DNA from: Betaproteobacteria bacterium
GTDB taxonomy: Bacteria > Acidobacteriota > Terriglobia > Acidiferrales > UBA7541
Reading direction: 5' to 3'
NCBI GenBank assembly: GCA_903970165.1
Contig: CAJCHZ010000006.1
Coordinates: forward strand, 1 to 64,000
DNA length: 64,000 nt
A model generated the notes under the pieces. The model saw only the letters and a list, made by a program, of their open reading frames with translations, was not told the origin of the DNA and made no database searches. Shown here piece after piece: positions 7,993 to 17,391 of the stretch. A program made the position numbers and the translations under genes. Within the stretch, counting starts at the first letter, position 1. Each line of letters opens with the position of its first letter.

Positions 7993-9153
7993 ATGTCAGG
8001 TTCCAATAAAAATACGGTGTGGCTGCCACCGGCAGCTTTGACTTTGGCGGGGTTTGCCGCGTTATTTGGGGGCGGATGTGGGCAGAAGACGGCAGCCGGA
8101 GGGCCCGGCGCTGGCGGGCCGATGGCTATGCCAGTCCAGGTGGTGGTGGCGCAGTCGGTCCGGATACCTGAGACGACGGAGTACTTGTCGGTCTTGAAGT
8201 CGCGGCAGTCGGCCGTGATTAACCCGCAGGTGGAAGGACAGATTACGAAAATATTTGTGAAGTCCGGCGATGATGTGAATGCCGGGACGCCGTTGCTGCA
8301 GATCGATCCGTTAAAGCAGGAAGCTACGGTGAGCAGCCAGCAGGCTACCCTTGCCGCGCAGGAAGCCAACTTGCGACTGGCAAAAATTTCGCTGGAACGG
8401 GCGCAGAAATTGTTTGCGGCGGGCGTGATCAGCAAGCAGGAGTTTGACAACGCGCAGTCCAGCTACGACGCAGCGGAAGCCCAAGTGAAAGCGCTCGAGC
8501 AGCAGGTCGAGCAGCAAAAAGTGGAGTTGCATTATTACAAAGTGAGCGCGCCGGCGGATGGAATTGTGGGAGACATTCCGGTGCATGTGGGCGACCGTGT
8601 GACCGTGACGACGCTTTTGACGACCATCAATTTGCCGGGAGCGCTTGAGGCATATATCTACGTCCCCGCGGACCGTGCGAAGGATTTGAAGCTAGGGCTG
8701 CCGGTGCGCTTGCTGGATGAGAATGGCAATTCCGTTTCGGACACGCGGATTACTTTTGTTTCGCCGCAGGTCGAAACGGATACGCAGACGGTTTTGGCGA
8801 AAGCGGCGGTGGAGAATCCGAAGGACAAGTTGCGGATTGCGCAGCAGGTGCGGGCGCAGGTCACGTGGGGATCGCATGACGGCCCTGTAGTGCCCGTGCT
8901 GGCGGTCAACCGGATTAACGGGCAGGCCTTTGTGTTTGTGGCCACGAAAGAAGGAAACGGCACCGTGGCGCGGCAGAAGCTTTTGAAATTAGGCGACACC
9001 GTGGGAGACGACTATTCGGTTGCGGATGGGTTAAAGGCCGGCGACCACATCATTGTTTCGGGGACGCAATTTCTTTTGGATGGGGCTCCGGTGATGGAGC
9101 AGATTCAGAAAGACGCAAAGCAGGGCAACGGCAAGAATGCCGCGGTGCGCTAA
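7993..9153 (+). CDS. RND efflux pump periplasmic adaptor (HlyD/AcrA family)
   Basis: A 386-aa membrane-fusion protein linking an inner-membrane RND pump to an outer-membrane channel. It has an N-terminal hydrophobic segment ending GGGC (Cys29), compatible with a lipoprotein anchor although the lipobox is poor. It is followed by a barrel-sandwich half (VINPQVEGQITKIFVKSGDDV), an alpha-hairpin coiled coil (about 120-185, QQATLAAQEANLRLAKISL), the returning lipoyl half (VSAPADGIVGDIPVHVGDRV) and beta-barrel and membrane-proximal domains. The ATG at 7993 is the first start compatible with the signal segment. The pump gene follows 109 bases later on the same strand; no TolC-type gene is nearby. 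Confidence 0.92.
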   Translation: MSGSNKNTVWLPPAALTLAGFAALFGGGCGQKTAAGGPGAGGPMAMPVQVVVAQSVRIPETTEYLSVLKSRQSAVINPQVEGQITKIFVKSGDDVNAGTPLLQIDPLKQEATVSSQQATLAAQEANLRLAKISLERAQKLFAAGVISKQEFDNAQSSYDAAEAQVKALEQQVEQQKVELHYYKVSAPADGIVGDIPVHVGDRVTVTTLLTTINLPGALEAYIYVPADRAKDLKLGLPVRLLDENGNSVSDTRITFVSPQVETDTQTVLAKAAVENPKDKLRIAQQVRAQVTWGSHDGPVVPVLAVNRINGQAFVFVATKEGNGTVARQKLLKLGDTVGDDYSVADGLKAGDHIIVSGTQFLLDGAPVMEQIQKDAKQGNGKNAAVR

Positions 9154-9262
9154 CGGGCTAGTGGAGCCTTCCTCAAACAGATGATCACCAAACTGGCTGA
9201 AAAGGGAGAAGCGAACTCCTCCCTTACACACCTCCAAATTCCAGAAAAGGCGGGCACCGGCT

Positions 9263-12200
9263 TTGTTCGTTGATTTTTTTATAAATCGGCCGGTGTTTGC
9301 TACGGTTTGCGCCTTAATGATTATTCTGGCGGGCGCGATTTCCATTCCTACCTTGCCGATTGCCCAGTTTCCGGATCTTGCGCCGCCCCAGGTATTGGTG
9401 AACAGCGTTTACATTGGGGCGAACGCCCAGACGGTGGAATCGGCGGTGACCATTCCGCTGGAGCAGGCGATCAACGGCGTCCCGGGGATGAAGTACATCT
9501 CGTCCACCAGCAGCAATAGCGGGGCGAGCACGATTACGGTGACGTTCGACGTATCGCGCGACGTGGATCTGGCTTCGGTGGACGTCCAGAACCGCGTCAG
9601 CCAGGCGCTGGGACGCCTGCCAAATGAAGTGAAGAATACCGGCGTGATTATCACGAAGCAGGCGAGCGGATTCGTGTTTGGAGCGGGTATTTACGCGGAG
9701 CACGGCGAGTATGACAGCCTGTTTCTGAGCAACTACATTGACGTGTATGTGCGCGATGCGTTGAAGCGGGTGCCGGGCGTCAATGACGCGTTTATTTTCG
9801 GCGAGCGGAAATATGCAATGCGCTTGTGGCTTGATCCGGCGCGAATGGCGCAGCGCGCGCTGACGGCAACGACGGTGATCAATGCGCTGGAAGAGCAGAA
9901 CGTGCAGGTGGCCGCGGGACAACTCGGACAGCCGCCGAATGCGGGAGAGCAGGCGTTCCAGATCAGCGTAAGGGCCGTGGGGCGGCTGACGAGCCCGCAG
10001 GAGTTTGAAAATATTATTTTGAAGACCGGGACGGATGGGACTCTGGTTCGGTTGAAGGATGTCGGCAGAGCGGAATTAGGCGCGGAGAGTTATGACAGCA
10101 AAGTGCGATTCAACGGGCACGAAGGAATTGGTTTTGGCGTAACGCAACTCCCGGGGGCCAATGCGCTGGATGTGGACCGCGAAGCAAAGGCGGAACTGGC
10201 GCGGCTGGCGAAGACGTTTCCACCGGGAATCAAGTATGCGGTGGCATTTGATTCCACGACGGTCATTGGCGAATCGATCCAGGATGTGCTCAAGACCCTT
10301 GCCTTGGCCATCCTGCTCGTCATCCTGGTGATTTATCTCTTCCTGCAGGATTGGCGAAGCACCCTCATTCCCGCCGTAACCATTCCTGTTTCGCTGATTG
10401 GAACGTTCGTTTTTATCAAGCTGCTGGGATTCTCGATCAATACGCTGACTTTGTTTGGGATCACGTTGGCCACTGGGCTCGTCGTGGACGACGCGATTGT
10501 GGTGATTGAAAACGTCGAGAGGCACATCATGGAAGGGCTTACCGAGCCGCACAATGCGGCGTCGGTAGCGATGAAGGAAGTAGCCGGGGCAGTGATTGCG
10601 ACGTCGCTGGTGCTGGTGGCGGTTTTTGTGCCCGTAGCTTTGTTTCCGGGAACGACCGGAATTCTGTTTCGGCAGTTTGCGCTAACCATCGCTTTCTCTG
10701 TAGCAATTTCGGCGTTCAATGCGCTGACGCTGACGCCCGCGTTGTCAGCGATTTTGCTGGGCCGGCATCGCGAGCGCGCGGAAGGCTGGTTCTTTCACCA
10801 GTTCAACCGGATTGTAACCGCGGGAACGAATATTTATCGGAATGCCGTGCGGTATGTGATCGGGTGGCGGCTCGCTGCGATTGTGGTATTTTTTGCGGCC
10901 CTGGGACTGACTTATTGGATTTACAACAAAGTTCCGCAGGCGTTCATTCCGGAAGACGATCAGGGTTACGTCATCATCTCGATTCAGGCCCCGCAGGGTG
11001 CGTCGTTGCAGTATACCGAAGGGATTTGCGCGAAAGTAGAGCAGTTGGTTTTGAATGTTCCGGAATTTTCCGGGGCGTTCGCATTGCCGGGGTTCAGCTT
11101 CTTCGGCGCTTCTCCGAATCGCGCGATGATTTTCGTGAATATGAAACCGTTCGCGGAACGGAAAGGCGAAGAGCATTCGGCGATGGCGGTCATTGCAAGG
11201 TTGCGCGGGCAGCTTTTTGGAATTCCAGGAGCGCTGGTGATTCCGTTTAATCCGCCGGCTGTGCAGGGGTTGGGGCAGTTTGGCGGATTCCAATATGAGT
11301 TGGAAGATTTGGGCAGGAATTCGCTCCAGGCCATTGCGGATACGGCCAATAATCTGGTGGCTCAGGGCAATGCGAGCGGGAGCCTGGTTGGGTTGTTTAA
11401 CAGCTTTACGGCGAACGACCCGCAGTACCTGGTCAAGATTGACCGCGACAAGGCTAAAAGTTTACAAGTGCCCTTGAATCAGGTAACCGATGCTTTGCAG
11501 GTTTACATGGGATCGGTTTACGTCAATGATTTTGATTTCAACAATCGGTCTTATCGCGTATATGTGCAGGCGGAAAGCAGCGCTCGCTCATCGGCGAAGG
11601 ACATTCGGCAATATTATTTGCGTTCGGATACGGGCCGCATGATTCCTTTGGACAATCTCGTGACCGTGACGGAGACATCCAACGCACAGGTGATCAGTCA
11701 CTACAATCTGTTTCGCTCGGCAGAGATTGATGGGTCGGCGGCTCAGGGAAAGAGCTCGGGCGAAGGAATTGCGGCAATGGAGAAGCTGTCGAAGAAAGTT
11801 TTACCTCAGGGCATGACGTTCGAATGGAGCGGCCTTTCGCTGGAGGAGATTCAGAGCGGTGGCAAGGCGTTGATTCTGTTTGGGCTTGGTTTGATTGTCG
11901 TGTACCTGACGCTCGCGGCGCAGTATGAGAGTTTTGTGCTTCCGTTTATTGTGTTGATGGCGGTGCCGATCGCGATTCTGGGAGCGATTGGAGCGCAGGC
12001 ACTGCGTGGGCTGCAGAATGATGTTTATTGCCAGATTGGGTTGGTCATGTTGATCGGACTGGCAAGTAAGAACGCAATTTTGATTGTGGAGTTTGCGGAG
12101 CAGTTGCGTGCGCAAGGGATGAGCATCGTCGAAGCGGCGATTGAGTCGGCGAGGATCCGATTGCGCCCGATTTTGATGACCTCGCTGGCGTTTATTTTGG

Positions 12201-12391
12201 GCGTCGTGCCCCTGGTATTAGCGCAGGGCGCGGGCAGGTCGGGACGTATTTCCGTGGGGACGACCGTCTTCGGCGGGATGATTGCCGCGACTACGTTGAA
12301 CCTGCTCTTCATCCCTGTGCTTTACGTCATTGTGAAAAGTATCTTTCCGGGCGGGAAAACGGCAGAAATCCCTCCAAACCAACACCATTGA
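9263..12391 (+). CDS. RND multidrug efflux permease, HAE1 (AcrB) family
   Basis: Inner-membrane proton-driven drug exporter of 1042 aa, the usual family length. It begins FVDFFINRPVFATVCALMIILAGA, the standard first helix, and shows the proton-relay pair in GLVVDDAIVVIENVERH (TM4 Asp-Asp), the large periplasmic porter loops between TM1-2 and TM7-8, and the second half repeat ending with GRISVGTTVFGGMIAATTLNLLFIPVLYV. The start is a TTG without an obvious SD, chosen because it sits right at the conserved N-terminus. It forms a two-gene unit with the adaptor upstream. Substrate cannot be read from the sequence. Confidence 0.95.
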   Translation: MFVDFFINRPVFATVCALMIILAGAISIPTLPIAQFPDLAPPQVLVNSVYIGANAQTVESAVTIPLEQAINGVPGMKYISSTSSNSGASTITVTFDVSRDVDLASVDVQNRVSQALGRLPNEVKNTGVIITKQASGFVFGAGIYAEHGEYDSLFLSNYIDVYVRDALKRVPGVNDAFIFGERKYAMRLWLDPARMAQRALTATTVINALEEQNVQVAAGQLGQPPNAGEQAFQISVRAVGRLTSPQEFENIILKTGTDGTLVRLKDVGRAELGAESYDSKVRFNGHEGIGFGVTQLPGANALDVDREAKAELARLAKTFPPGIKYAVAFDSTTVIGESIQDVLKTLALAILLVILVIYLFLQDWRSTLIPAVTIPVSLIGTFVFIKLLGFSINTLTLFGITLATGLVVDDAIVVIENVERHIMEGLTEPHNAASVAMKEVAGAVIATSLVLVAVFVPVALFPGTTGILFRQFALTIAFSVAISAFNALTLTPALSAILLGRHRERAEGWFFHQFNRIVTAGTNIYRNAVRYVIGWRLAAIVVFFAALGLTYWIYNKVPQAFIPEDDQGYVIISIQAPQGASLQYTEGICAKVEQLVLNVPEFSGAFALPGFSFFGASPNRAMIFVNMKPFAERKGEEHSAMAVIARLRGQLFGIPGALVIPFNPPAVQGLGQFGGFQYELEDLGRNSLQAIADTANNLVAQGNASGSLVGLFNSFTANDPQYLVKIDRDKAKSLQVPLNQVTDALQVYMGSVYVNDFDFNNRSYRVYVQAESSARSSAKDIRQYYLRSDTGRMIPLDNLVTVTETSNAQVISHYNLFRSAEIDGSAAQGKSSGEGIAAMEKLSKKVLPQGMTFEWSGLSLEEIQSGGKALILFGLGLIVVYLTLAAQYESFVLPFIVLMAVPIAILGAIGAQALRGLQNDVYCQIGLVMLIGLASKNAILIVEFAEQLRAQGMSIVEAAIESARIRLRPILMTSLAFILGVVPLVLAQGAGRSGRISVGTTVFGGMIAATTLNLLFIPVLYVIVKSIFPGGKTAEIPPNQHH

Positions 12392-12538
12392 AATTTATCT
12401 TGCTGTAGGTCTTTTGGAATGTATGAGCCGCGGCGGATGAATTGGCTGTGTTTTTCAACACCCTCCTGATAGTCCATCCAAAGAAAACAACTCCAAGGAT
12501 GCCCGTCGGCGGTAAACCCCCGATATTGCAAAAGGCCA

Positions 12539-13411
12539 CTACGCTTTTTTCATGAGGCAGACTCCGGACCACGGGCGGTTGCGGCGGGTTTTCTCCGTCT
12601 CTGGGAGCAGCGCAAAAAGGCGCAGGATCAAAGAGAGGCGCTTCAGGCGCGCTGCGTTCTTAAGAAGTGAGTGGACCTCGACAGTTTTCCAACCATAAGG
12701 AACGAAAAAGTTCGGCCCTTCGGGAGGCGCAAATTTGAACGGAGCGGATTCCATAAGGCCACCCTTGGACATTCTTTTTGCGAGTATGCGGAGAAGGCCC
12801 GGCGATGCCAGATCGAGCATCCAGGATTGAAAGCTCGCGGGTGCGGCAAGATCTTTGGCCAAGCCCGCGACATCATCGGCATTTAAATAGATGAGCAGCC
12901 CTTCCGTGATGATCAGGGCCTTTTGCGATCTACCACCAAGTTGTGCAAACAGCTCGCGACGAGCACGCGCGTCGGATAAGTCGACGCGGATACGTTCGAG
13001 GCGGCAGACCGGTTTATCGTCGCGAAGAATTTCCTCTTTGTAGGCCAAGATTTCCGGCAGGTCGACTTCAATCCAGTTTAGCGAAGGCGGGAGCTGCATG
13101 CGGTACGGACGTGCGTCAAGGCCCGCGGCCAGGTTGATGACCGTGTCCACGCCTTGCTTGATTTGGTCGTTGATGAGGTTGTCGCCAAGCCAGGTGCGGG
13201 TGATCATGCTCCAATCGTTGTCGCGGCCCAGCGGCATGGAGCGAGCAATTTGTTCGCCGCGTTCGCCGGCCAGGCGGCGGGCGAACGGGTCGCGGAAATG
13301 GGCGTCGGGGCGCTCGGTTTCGCGGGCGCGATAGACGGCCACCCAGCGGGCAGTATCGGAGACATTGCGAATGAGCGGTTCGGGTTGCGATGGGGACTCT
13401 GGCTCGCTCAA
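12539..13411 (-). CDS. Class I SAM-dependent methyltransferase, LCM/TIGR00027-like
   Basis: A 290-aa protein of the leucine-carboxyl-methyltransferase-like family (PF04072 type), common in soil bacteria and usually of unknown substrate. Family features are SDTARWVAVYRARET at the N-terminus, RDPFARRLAG, the SAM-binding segment VINLAAGLDARPYR (about 91-104), the acidic VDLPEI, and ITEGLLIYL. The TTG start at 13411 is well supported by an AAGGAG Shine-Dalgarno six bases upstream. It is transcribed towards the RND pump gene (convergent), with about 150 bases between them that show nothing recognisable. A natural-product or small-acid methylation role is possible but not shown. Confidence 0.85.
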   Translation of the reverse strand: MSEPESPSQPEPLIRNVSDTARWVAVYRARETERPDAHFRDPFARRLAGERGEQIARSMPLGRDNDWSMITRTWLGDNLINDQIKQGVDTVINLAAGLDARPYRMQLPPSLNWIEVDLPEILAYKEEILRDDKPVCRLERIRVDLSDARARRELFAQLGGRSQKALIITEGLLIYLNADDVAGLAKDLAAPASFQSWMLDLASPGLLRILAKRMSKGGLMESAPFKFAPPEGPNFFVPYGWKTVEVHSLLKNAARLKRLSLILRLFALLPETEKTRRNRPWSGVCLMKKA

Positions 13412-13473
13412 GTGGACTCCTTTTGGTTTCTGAATCTTGCGGAGAACGGAAGAATATCAGAATTGTACGGCCG

Positions 13474-13510
13474 GGAAGAAAAGCGGCTGGAACGAGACCG
13501 TACTCCATAG
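13474..13510 (-). repeat. Diverged copy of a MECGS-type 3'-end repeat
   Basis: Read on the minus strand, this segment (ATGGAGTACGG...GCCGCTTTTCTTCC) matches the same-strand repeat at 18189-18226 at both ends, while the central hairpin has decayed. It lies 20 bases beyond the stop of the secreted protein gene at 13531. Its position and the trailing T-rich tract suggest a worn terminator. Confidence 0.5.
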
Positions 13511-13530
13511 TAGTTGCGGAATAGAATGCC

Positions 13531-14235
13531 CTACTCGCCAGGGCTGGGCCTGCAGGCTAGCTGATAGTTGGGATGGGCGCCTGTCGCTTGGCCAGCGAGG
13601 AATTCCAGTTCCAGGCGAGCGTTGTCCGAGCGCATCCCCACCGGCCCATTGAGGCTTTGCACTTCCGCGCCCAGGCTTCCATCCCAAACCAGATTGTCGT
13701 CGGCGTAGACGTGCAACTTTTCGCCGCTCATTTCGGCTCGAATCGTGTGTGCGCTGCCCGGGCGTAGGACGGGCACCGGTGAGCTGTGGGCCGGCTTTAC
13801 ATTGCGATAGCCGTGGTTTGAGCACTCGGCGCTGGTGTGCTGGCCGGGATTGCTCTTGACGGAGACGACGAGCTTGGATTCCGGTTCGATGCGCCACATG
13901 GCATAGACAAGATTGCACGGATCCTGCGCGTGAAGCTTCAAGCCGAATTGAATGCGCATTTCGCCGGAACCGAGCTTGGATGCTTCCGCGGTCTGGCCAA
14001 GATAAGTGAAGCGGGCTTCGACTTCTTGCGTGGTAGCTATGGTGACGAACGCGCGCATTTTGGGCACGTCGACGGTGACGCGATTCCCGGCGGCATCCCC
14101 GAGGGCGCCTTCCGTTGCGCACAATTTTGCGTGAGGGATAGTGACCCAGTTCGTAGAAGGGCGCGCAGCAGCATGATTTATGAAGCCCGCGGTGATGAGA
14201 ACTGTTGCAAACAGCGGCTTTGCAGAATATTTCAC
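13531..14235 (-). CDS. Secreted protein, possible concanavalin-like (LamG/DUF1080) fold
   Basis: A 234-aa exported protein. Residues 1-24 (MKYSAKPLFATVLITAGFINHAAA) are a signal peptide, followed by a beta-rich domain with a pattern seen in LamG/3-keto-disaccharide-hydrolase-like proteins: RAEMSGEKLHVYADDNLVWDG, then GPVGMRSDNARLELEF near the C-terminus. No catalytic residues can be named. GTG start with AGGAGA about nine bases upstream. It diverges from the acyl-CoA dehydrogenase gene and is followed by a diverged terminator-like repeat. It may bind carbohydrate; this is an inference from fold only. Confidence 0.7.
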   Translation of the reverse strand: MKYSAKPLFATVLITAGFINHAAARPSTNWVTIPHAKLCATEGALGDAAGNRVTVDVPKMRAFVTIATTQEVEARFTYLGQTAEASKLGSGEMRIQFGLKLHAQDPCNLVYAMWRIEPESKLVVSVKSNPGQHTSAECSNHGYRNVKPAHSSPVPVLRPGSAHTIRAEMSGEKLHVYADDNLVWDGSLGAEVQSLNGPVGMRSDNARLELEFLAGQATGAHPNYQLACRPSPGE

Positions 14236-14339
14236 GGTGACGAGTCTCCTCTCGCCAGGAGGCTTGCATTGACGGACAGGGCGCGGCGCGGATGTCGTAT
14301 ATAATTGCCGCCATCCGCGGCATCCATAGAGGATATTAC

Positions 14340-15557
14340 GTGAACTTTGAATTCAGTGAGAAGACCGAAGAGTTGCAACGGCGGTTGCTAGCTTTCATGG
14401 AGGAGCACGTTTACCCGAATGAGCCGCGATTTCAGGAGGAGATCGAGCGCGAACGCTGGAAGCCCACGCAAATCATGGAAGAGTTGAAGACCAAAGCGCG
14501 CGCAGCGGGACTATGGAATCTCTTTTTGCCCAGTGATCCGAGCGGGGCTGGGTTGACGAATCTGGAGTATGCGCCCCTTTGCGAGATTATGGGTCGGAGC
14601 GTGATGGCTGCCGAGGTGTTCAACTGCTCGGCGCCGGATACCGGGAATATGGAAGTTTTGGCGCGTTACGGGACGCCCGAACAGAAGGAGCGATGGCTGA
14701 AACCGTTACTGGCTGGGGAAATTCGTTCGTGTTTTGCGATGACGGAGCCGGATGTGGCTTCTTCGGACGCAACCAATATTCGGTCCAGCATCGTGCGCTA
14801 CGGAAGCGAATACGTTATCCAAGGGCGGAAGTGGTGGTCTTCGGGAGCAGGCGATCCGCGATGCAAAATTGCGATCTTCATGGGAAAGACCGACCCGGCA
14901 GCCGCCGCGCATAAACAGCAATCCATGATTCTGGTGCCCATGGATACGCCTGGAGTGAAGATTGTGCGGCTGCTTTCGGTGTTTGGGTATGACCACGCGC
15001 CGCACGGTCACGCAGAGATTTCTTTTGAGAATGTCCGTGTGCCGGCTTCGAATATGTTGCTCGGTGAAGGCCGGGGATTTGAGATTGCGCAGGGCCGGTT
15101 GGGGCCCGGGCGGATTCACCATTGCATGCGATGCATTGGAGTGGCTGAGCGGGCTCTGGAAACGATGTGCAAACGTGTACAGGCGCGGGTGGCGTTTGGA
15201 AAAACCATCGCCGAACAAGGGACGATTCGCGCGGATATTGCGGCTTCGCGGATGGAGATTGAGCAGGCCCGGCTTTTGACACTGAAGGCGGCTTACATGA
15301 TGGACACCGTCGGGAACAAGGAAGCGCGGGCGGAAATTGCAATGATCAAAGTAGTGGCCCCCAATATGGCTCTGCGCGTTCTGGACCGCGCGATTCAGGC
15401 ACACGGCGGCGCGGGCGTTTCTGGGGATAACTTCCTGGCGAGCGCATGGGCCAATGTGCGGACTTTGCGGCTGGCGGATGGGCCAGATGAGGTGCATGTT
15501 GAGTCGATTGCCAAGGGAGAGTTGCGGAAGTGGGATGCCGACCGTCAGCGAGCTTAA
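14340..15557 (+). CDS. Acyl-CoA dehydrogenase, ACAD10/ACAD11-like clade
   Basis: FAD-dependent acyl-CoA dehydrogenase family protein of 405 aa. Domains run N-terminal helical (1-130), beta domain ([32 protein letters not shown]) and C-terminal helical with [10 protein letters not shown] and [11 protein letters not shown]. The last two motifs match ACAD10/ACAD11 rather than classical short/medium-chain enzymes, and the usual catalytic Glu aligns with Asp in GVSGDN. In that clade the enzyme works with an APH-like kinase on 4-hydroxyacyl-CoAs, and an APH gene lies at 16291-17358. The start is GTG at 14340 with AGAGGA seven bases upstream. A MITE-like repeat begins at its stop codon. Confidence 0.9.
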   Translation: MNFEFSEKTEELQRRLLAFMEEHVYPNEPRFQEEIERERWKPTQIMEELKTKARAAGLWNLFLPSDPSGAGLTNLEYAPLCEIMGRSVMAAEVFNCSAPDTGNMEVLARYGTPEQKERWLKPLLAGEIRSCFAMTEPDVASSDATNIRSSIVRYGSEYVIQGRKWWSSGAGDPRCKIAIFMGKTDPAAAAHKQQSMILVPMDTPGVKIVRLLSVFGYDHAPHGHAEISFENVRVPASNMLLGEGRGFEIAQGRLGPGRIHHCMRCIGVAERALETMCKRVQARVAFGKTIAEQGTIRADIAASRMEIEQARLLTLKAAYMMDTVGNKEARAEIAMIKVVAPNMALRVLDRAIQAHGGAGVSGDNFLASAWANVRTLRLADGPDEVHVESIAKGELRKWDADRQRA

Positions 15558-15652
15558 CCCTTTTATAATCAACACTTACACGAGAGCCTGTATGTGTTGA
15601 TTGTAAAACACTTAACAAGACTCTAAGTCTTTTAGATACAACACTTGCAAAA
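15554..15652 (+). repeat. 99-bp MITE-like/structured repeat, copy 1
   Basis: This element starts at the acyl-CoA dehydrogenase stop. It aligns without gaps to the reverse complement of 39306-39404 (79 of 99 positions identical by hand count). It folds into a 12-bp stem (TATAATCAACAC with GTGTTGATTGTA) and a second small hairpin (TCTAA-GTCTT-TTAGA). Its ends are near-inverted repeats (CCTTTTATAA and TTGCAAAA). The octamer CAACACTT near the 3' end could compete for the first stem. A further hairpin, CCGCAGG/CCTGCGG, follows at 15654-15687. Confidence 0.75.
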
Positions 15653-15701
15653 TCCGCAGGGCCCCAAAAGTACAAATCCTCCTGCGGCATGGAGGCAAAT
15701 T

Positions 15702-16163
15702 GTGGCCGTCATTTTTGAGGTGCCGGGAGATTTGAAGGAATTTCTGGGAAAGGAGATCGGCATCAGTGAATGGCTGACGGTTTCCCAAGAACGGATTCTA
15801 CAATTTGCGGAGGCTACTGAGGATCGGCAGTGGATTCATTTGGATCGCGAACGGGCGGAGAAAGAATCGCCTTACGGGACTACGATTGCGCATGGCTTTT
15901 TGACGCTTTCGCTGATCAGCCGGTTCATGAAAGATGTCATTCAGATTCGGAGCGGAGTTGGGATGGCGATCAATTACGGATTGAACCGGGTGCGATTCCC
16001 TGCTCCGGTGCGGGCTGGATCGCGGATTCGCGGACGAGTTGCGCTGGTTGTACTAAAAGAGATGGAAGCTGCGTATGAAGTCACCTTTTCGGTTACGGTG
16101 GAAGCAGAAGGTGGAGAGAAGCCCTGCTGTGTAGCAGAGACGCTCGTGCGCTATTACCGGTAA
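15702..16163 (+). CDS. MaoC-family (R)-specific enoyl-CoA hydratase-like protein
   Basis: A 153-aa hot-dog-fold protein of the MaoC dehydratase family, which adds or removes water on enoyl/3-hydroxyacyl thioesters. Recognisable segments are FAEATEDRQWIHLD (the MaoC hydratase motif region carrying the Asp/His pair), SPYGTTIAHGFLTLSLISRF and INYGLNRVRFPAPVRAGSRIRG. The GTG at 15702 is preferred because GGAGG lies six bases upstream, although the frame is open to a TTG at 15645 inside the repeat. It lies downstream of the acyl-CoA dehydrogenase and converges with the APH-type kinase gene, fitting a shared acyl-CoA pathway. Confidence 0.88.
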   Translation: MAVIFEVPGDLKEFLGKEIGISEWLTVSQERILQFAEATEDRQWIHLDRERAEKESPYGTTIAHGFLTLSLISRFMKDVIQIRSGVGMAINYGLNRVRFPAPVRAGSRIRGRVALVVLKEMEAAYEVTFSVTVEAEGGEKPCCVAETLVRYYR

Positions 16164-16197
16164 AGTAGAATCCTCCCAACCGTTTGAGATGCGCATA

Positions 16198-16222
16198 CAG
16201 CGCCGGGTTTATCCCGGCGCTG
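16198..16222. terminator. Strong bidirectional hairpin between convergent genes
   Basis: CAGCGCCGGG (16198-16207), loop TTTAT, CCCGGCGCTG (16213-16222) is a perfect 10-bp GC-rich stem between the convergent MaoC and kinase genes. An A/T-rich tract (CTCAACTAAAAACAAATTC) follows on the right. Its position supports a shared terminator. Confidence 0.65.
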
Positions 16223-16290
16223 CTCAACTAAAAACAAATTCTCGCTGCGCTAGGGCGCGGCATTGCCAGTCCCTGGAGGAGATGCCAACT

Positions 16291-17358
16291 TCAGATTGTA
16301 GACGTTTCGGCGGTCCGCAGCGCGGCCCGCAGGAGCAGTTTGATCAAGCGCGGCATTGTGGCGAAGCGTTCGTCCTTCGTTAAGCCCTGGTGATAACGAA
16401 AATATATCTGCTGGACGATGACCGCGATTTTGAAACGGGCGAAGGCTACGTAGAAAGACATGTTGGAAACATCGCGGCCTGATTTTTGCGCGTAACGATG
16501 GACCAGTTGGGCGCGGGTCAGGCTTCCCGGATAAGTTGTAGGTCCCCAGCGCGTTTCCAGCATCTCCGGCGGATCGCGTGCATCCACCCAATAAGCGAGA
16601 GCGGTTCCCAGGTCGGTCAACGGGTCGCCAATCGTGCACATCTCCCAGTCAAGGACACCGATAATTTTTGTGAGGTTCTTGGGGTCGAGAACGACGTTGT
16701 CATATTTGTAGTCGTTGTGGATGAGCGCAGGAATTTGCTCGGGCGGCATGTTTTGCTGAAGCCAGGAAGAGATGGTCTCGACTTCCGGTAGATCATTGGT
16801 TTTCGAGCCGTGGTAGCGTTCGATCCAGCCCTGGACCTGGCGTTCGAGATACCCCTGCGGCCTGCCAAGATCGGCAAGGCCGATCGCGTTGTAATCCAGG
16901 CTGTGAAGTTGGGCGAGATTGTCGATGAAGGATTCGCTAAGGCGAGTCGCGACCTCGGCGGAGAAATGCAAGTGAGGAGCGACGTCCTTGCGCAGGATCG
17001 TGCCGTGGATTGGGTCCATTACGTAGAACGGAGCGCCAACAACGGATACGTCGTCGCAAAAGAGAAGGACGTGCGGGGCCGGGGAATAATGTGCATGCAG
17101 TTTGGAGAGGACGCGAAATTCGCGGCCCATATCGTGAGCGGTTTTGACTTTGCTGCCAAAAGGCGGGCGGCGGAGAACCATTTCGCGGTGTCCAAGTTGG
17201 ATGGCGTACGTGAGATTGGAATGGCCGCTTGGGTATTGCCTGATTATCAGCGGACCGGATTCGTTCGGAAAATGAGAGCGGAGGAAGGGATCTAATTTCG
17301 CTAGTTCCAGTTCCTCGCCGGGACGGACGGCAGTCGTTTGATCCTGAGCGGCAGTCAT
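16291..17358 (-). CDS. APH-family phosphotransferase, candidate 4-hydroxyacyl-CoA kinase (LvaA/ACAD10-11 kinase-like)
   Basis: A 355-aa aminoglycoside-phosphotransferase-fold kinase. Visible motifs are the N-lobe nucleotide segment (SGHSNLTYAIQLGHREMVLRRPP, Lys/Arg region), the catalytic loop LIHNDYKYDN (Asp216, Asn221) and the metal-binding GVLDWE (Asp237) followed by CTIGDPLTDLG. This subfamily accompanies acyl-CoA dehydrogenases in bacteria and is fused to them in mammalian ACAD10/11, where the kinase phosphorylates the 4-hydroxyl of 4-hydroxyacyl-CoA. Nothing suggests antibiotic resistance. It is the last gene of an eight-gene minus-strand run. The histidine phosphatase gene lies 33 bases upstream in the same run. 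Confidence 0.88.
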   Translation of the reverse strand: MTAAQDQTTAVRPGEELELAKLDPFLRSHFPNESGPLIIRQYPSGHSNLTYAIQLGHREMVLRRPPFGSKVKTAHDMGREFRVLSKLHAHYSPAPHVLLFCDDVSVVGAPFYVMDPIHGTILRKDVAPHLHFSAEVATRLSESFIDNLAQLHSLDYNAIGLADLGRPQGYLERQVQGWIERYHGSKTNDLPEVETISSWLQQNMPPEQIPALIHNDYKYDNVVLDPKNLTKIIGVLDWEMCTIGDPLTDLGTALAYWVDARDPPEMLETRWGPTTYPGSLTRAQLVHRYAQKSGRDVSNMSFYVAFARFKIAVIVQQIYFRYHQGLTKDERFATMPRLIKLLLRAALRTAETSTI

Positions 17359-17391
17359 TTAGATTTCGCGCCTCTTCTATTTGGCACTTCC

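Noticed and set aside
13116..13508. Small protein starting MEYGLVPAAF
   Set aside because: The start is the terminator-like repeat, and the rest is an out-of-frame shadow of the methyltransferase gene.
16291..17358. Aminoglycoside resistance kinase
   Set aside because: Fold is APH-like, but the context of acyl-CoA genes and the ACAD-associated subfamily pattern argue for a metabolic kinase.
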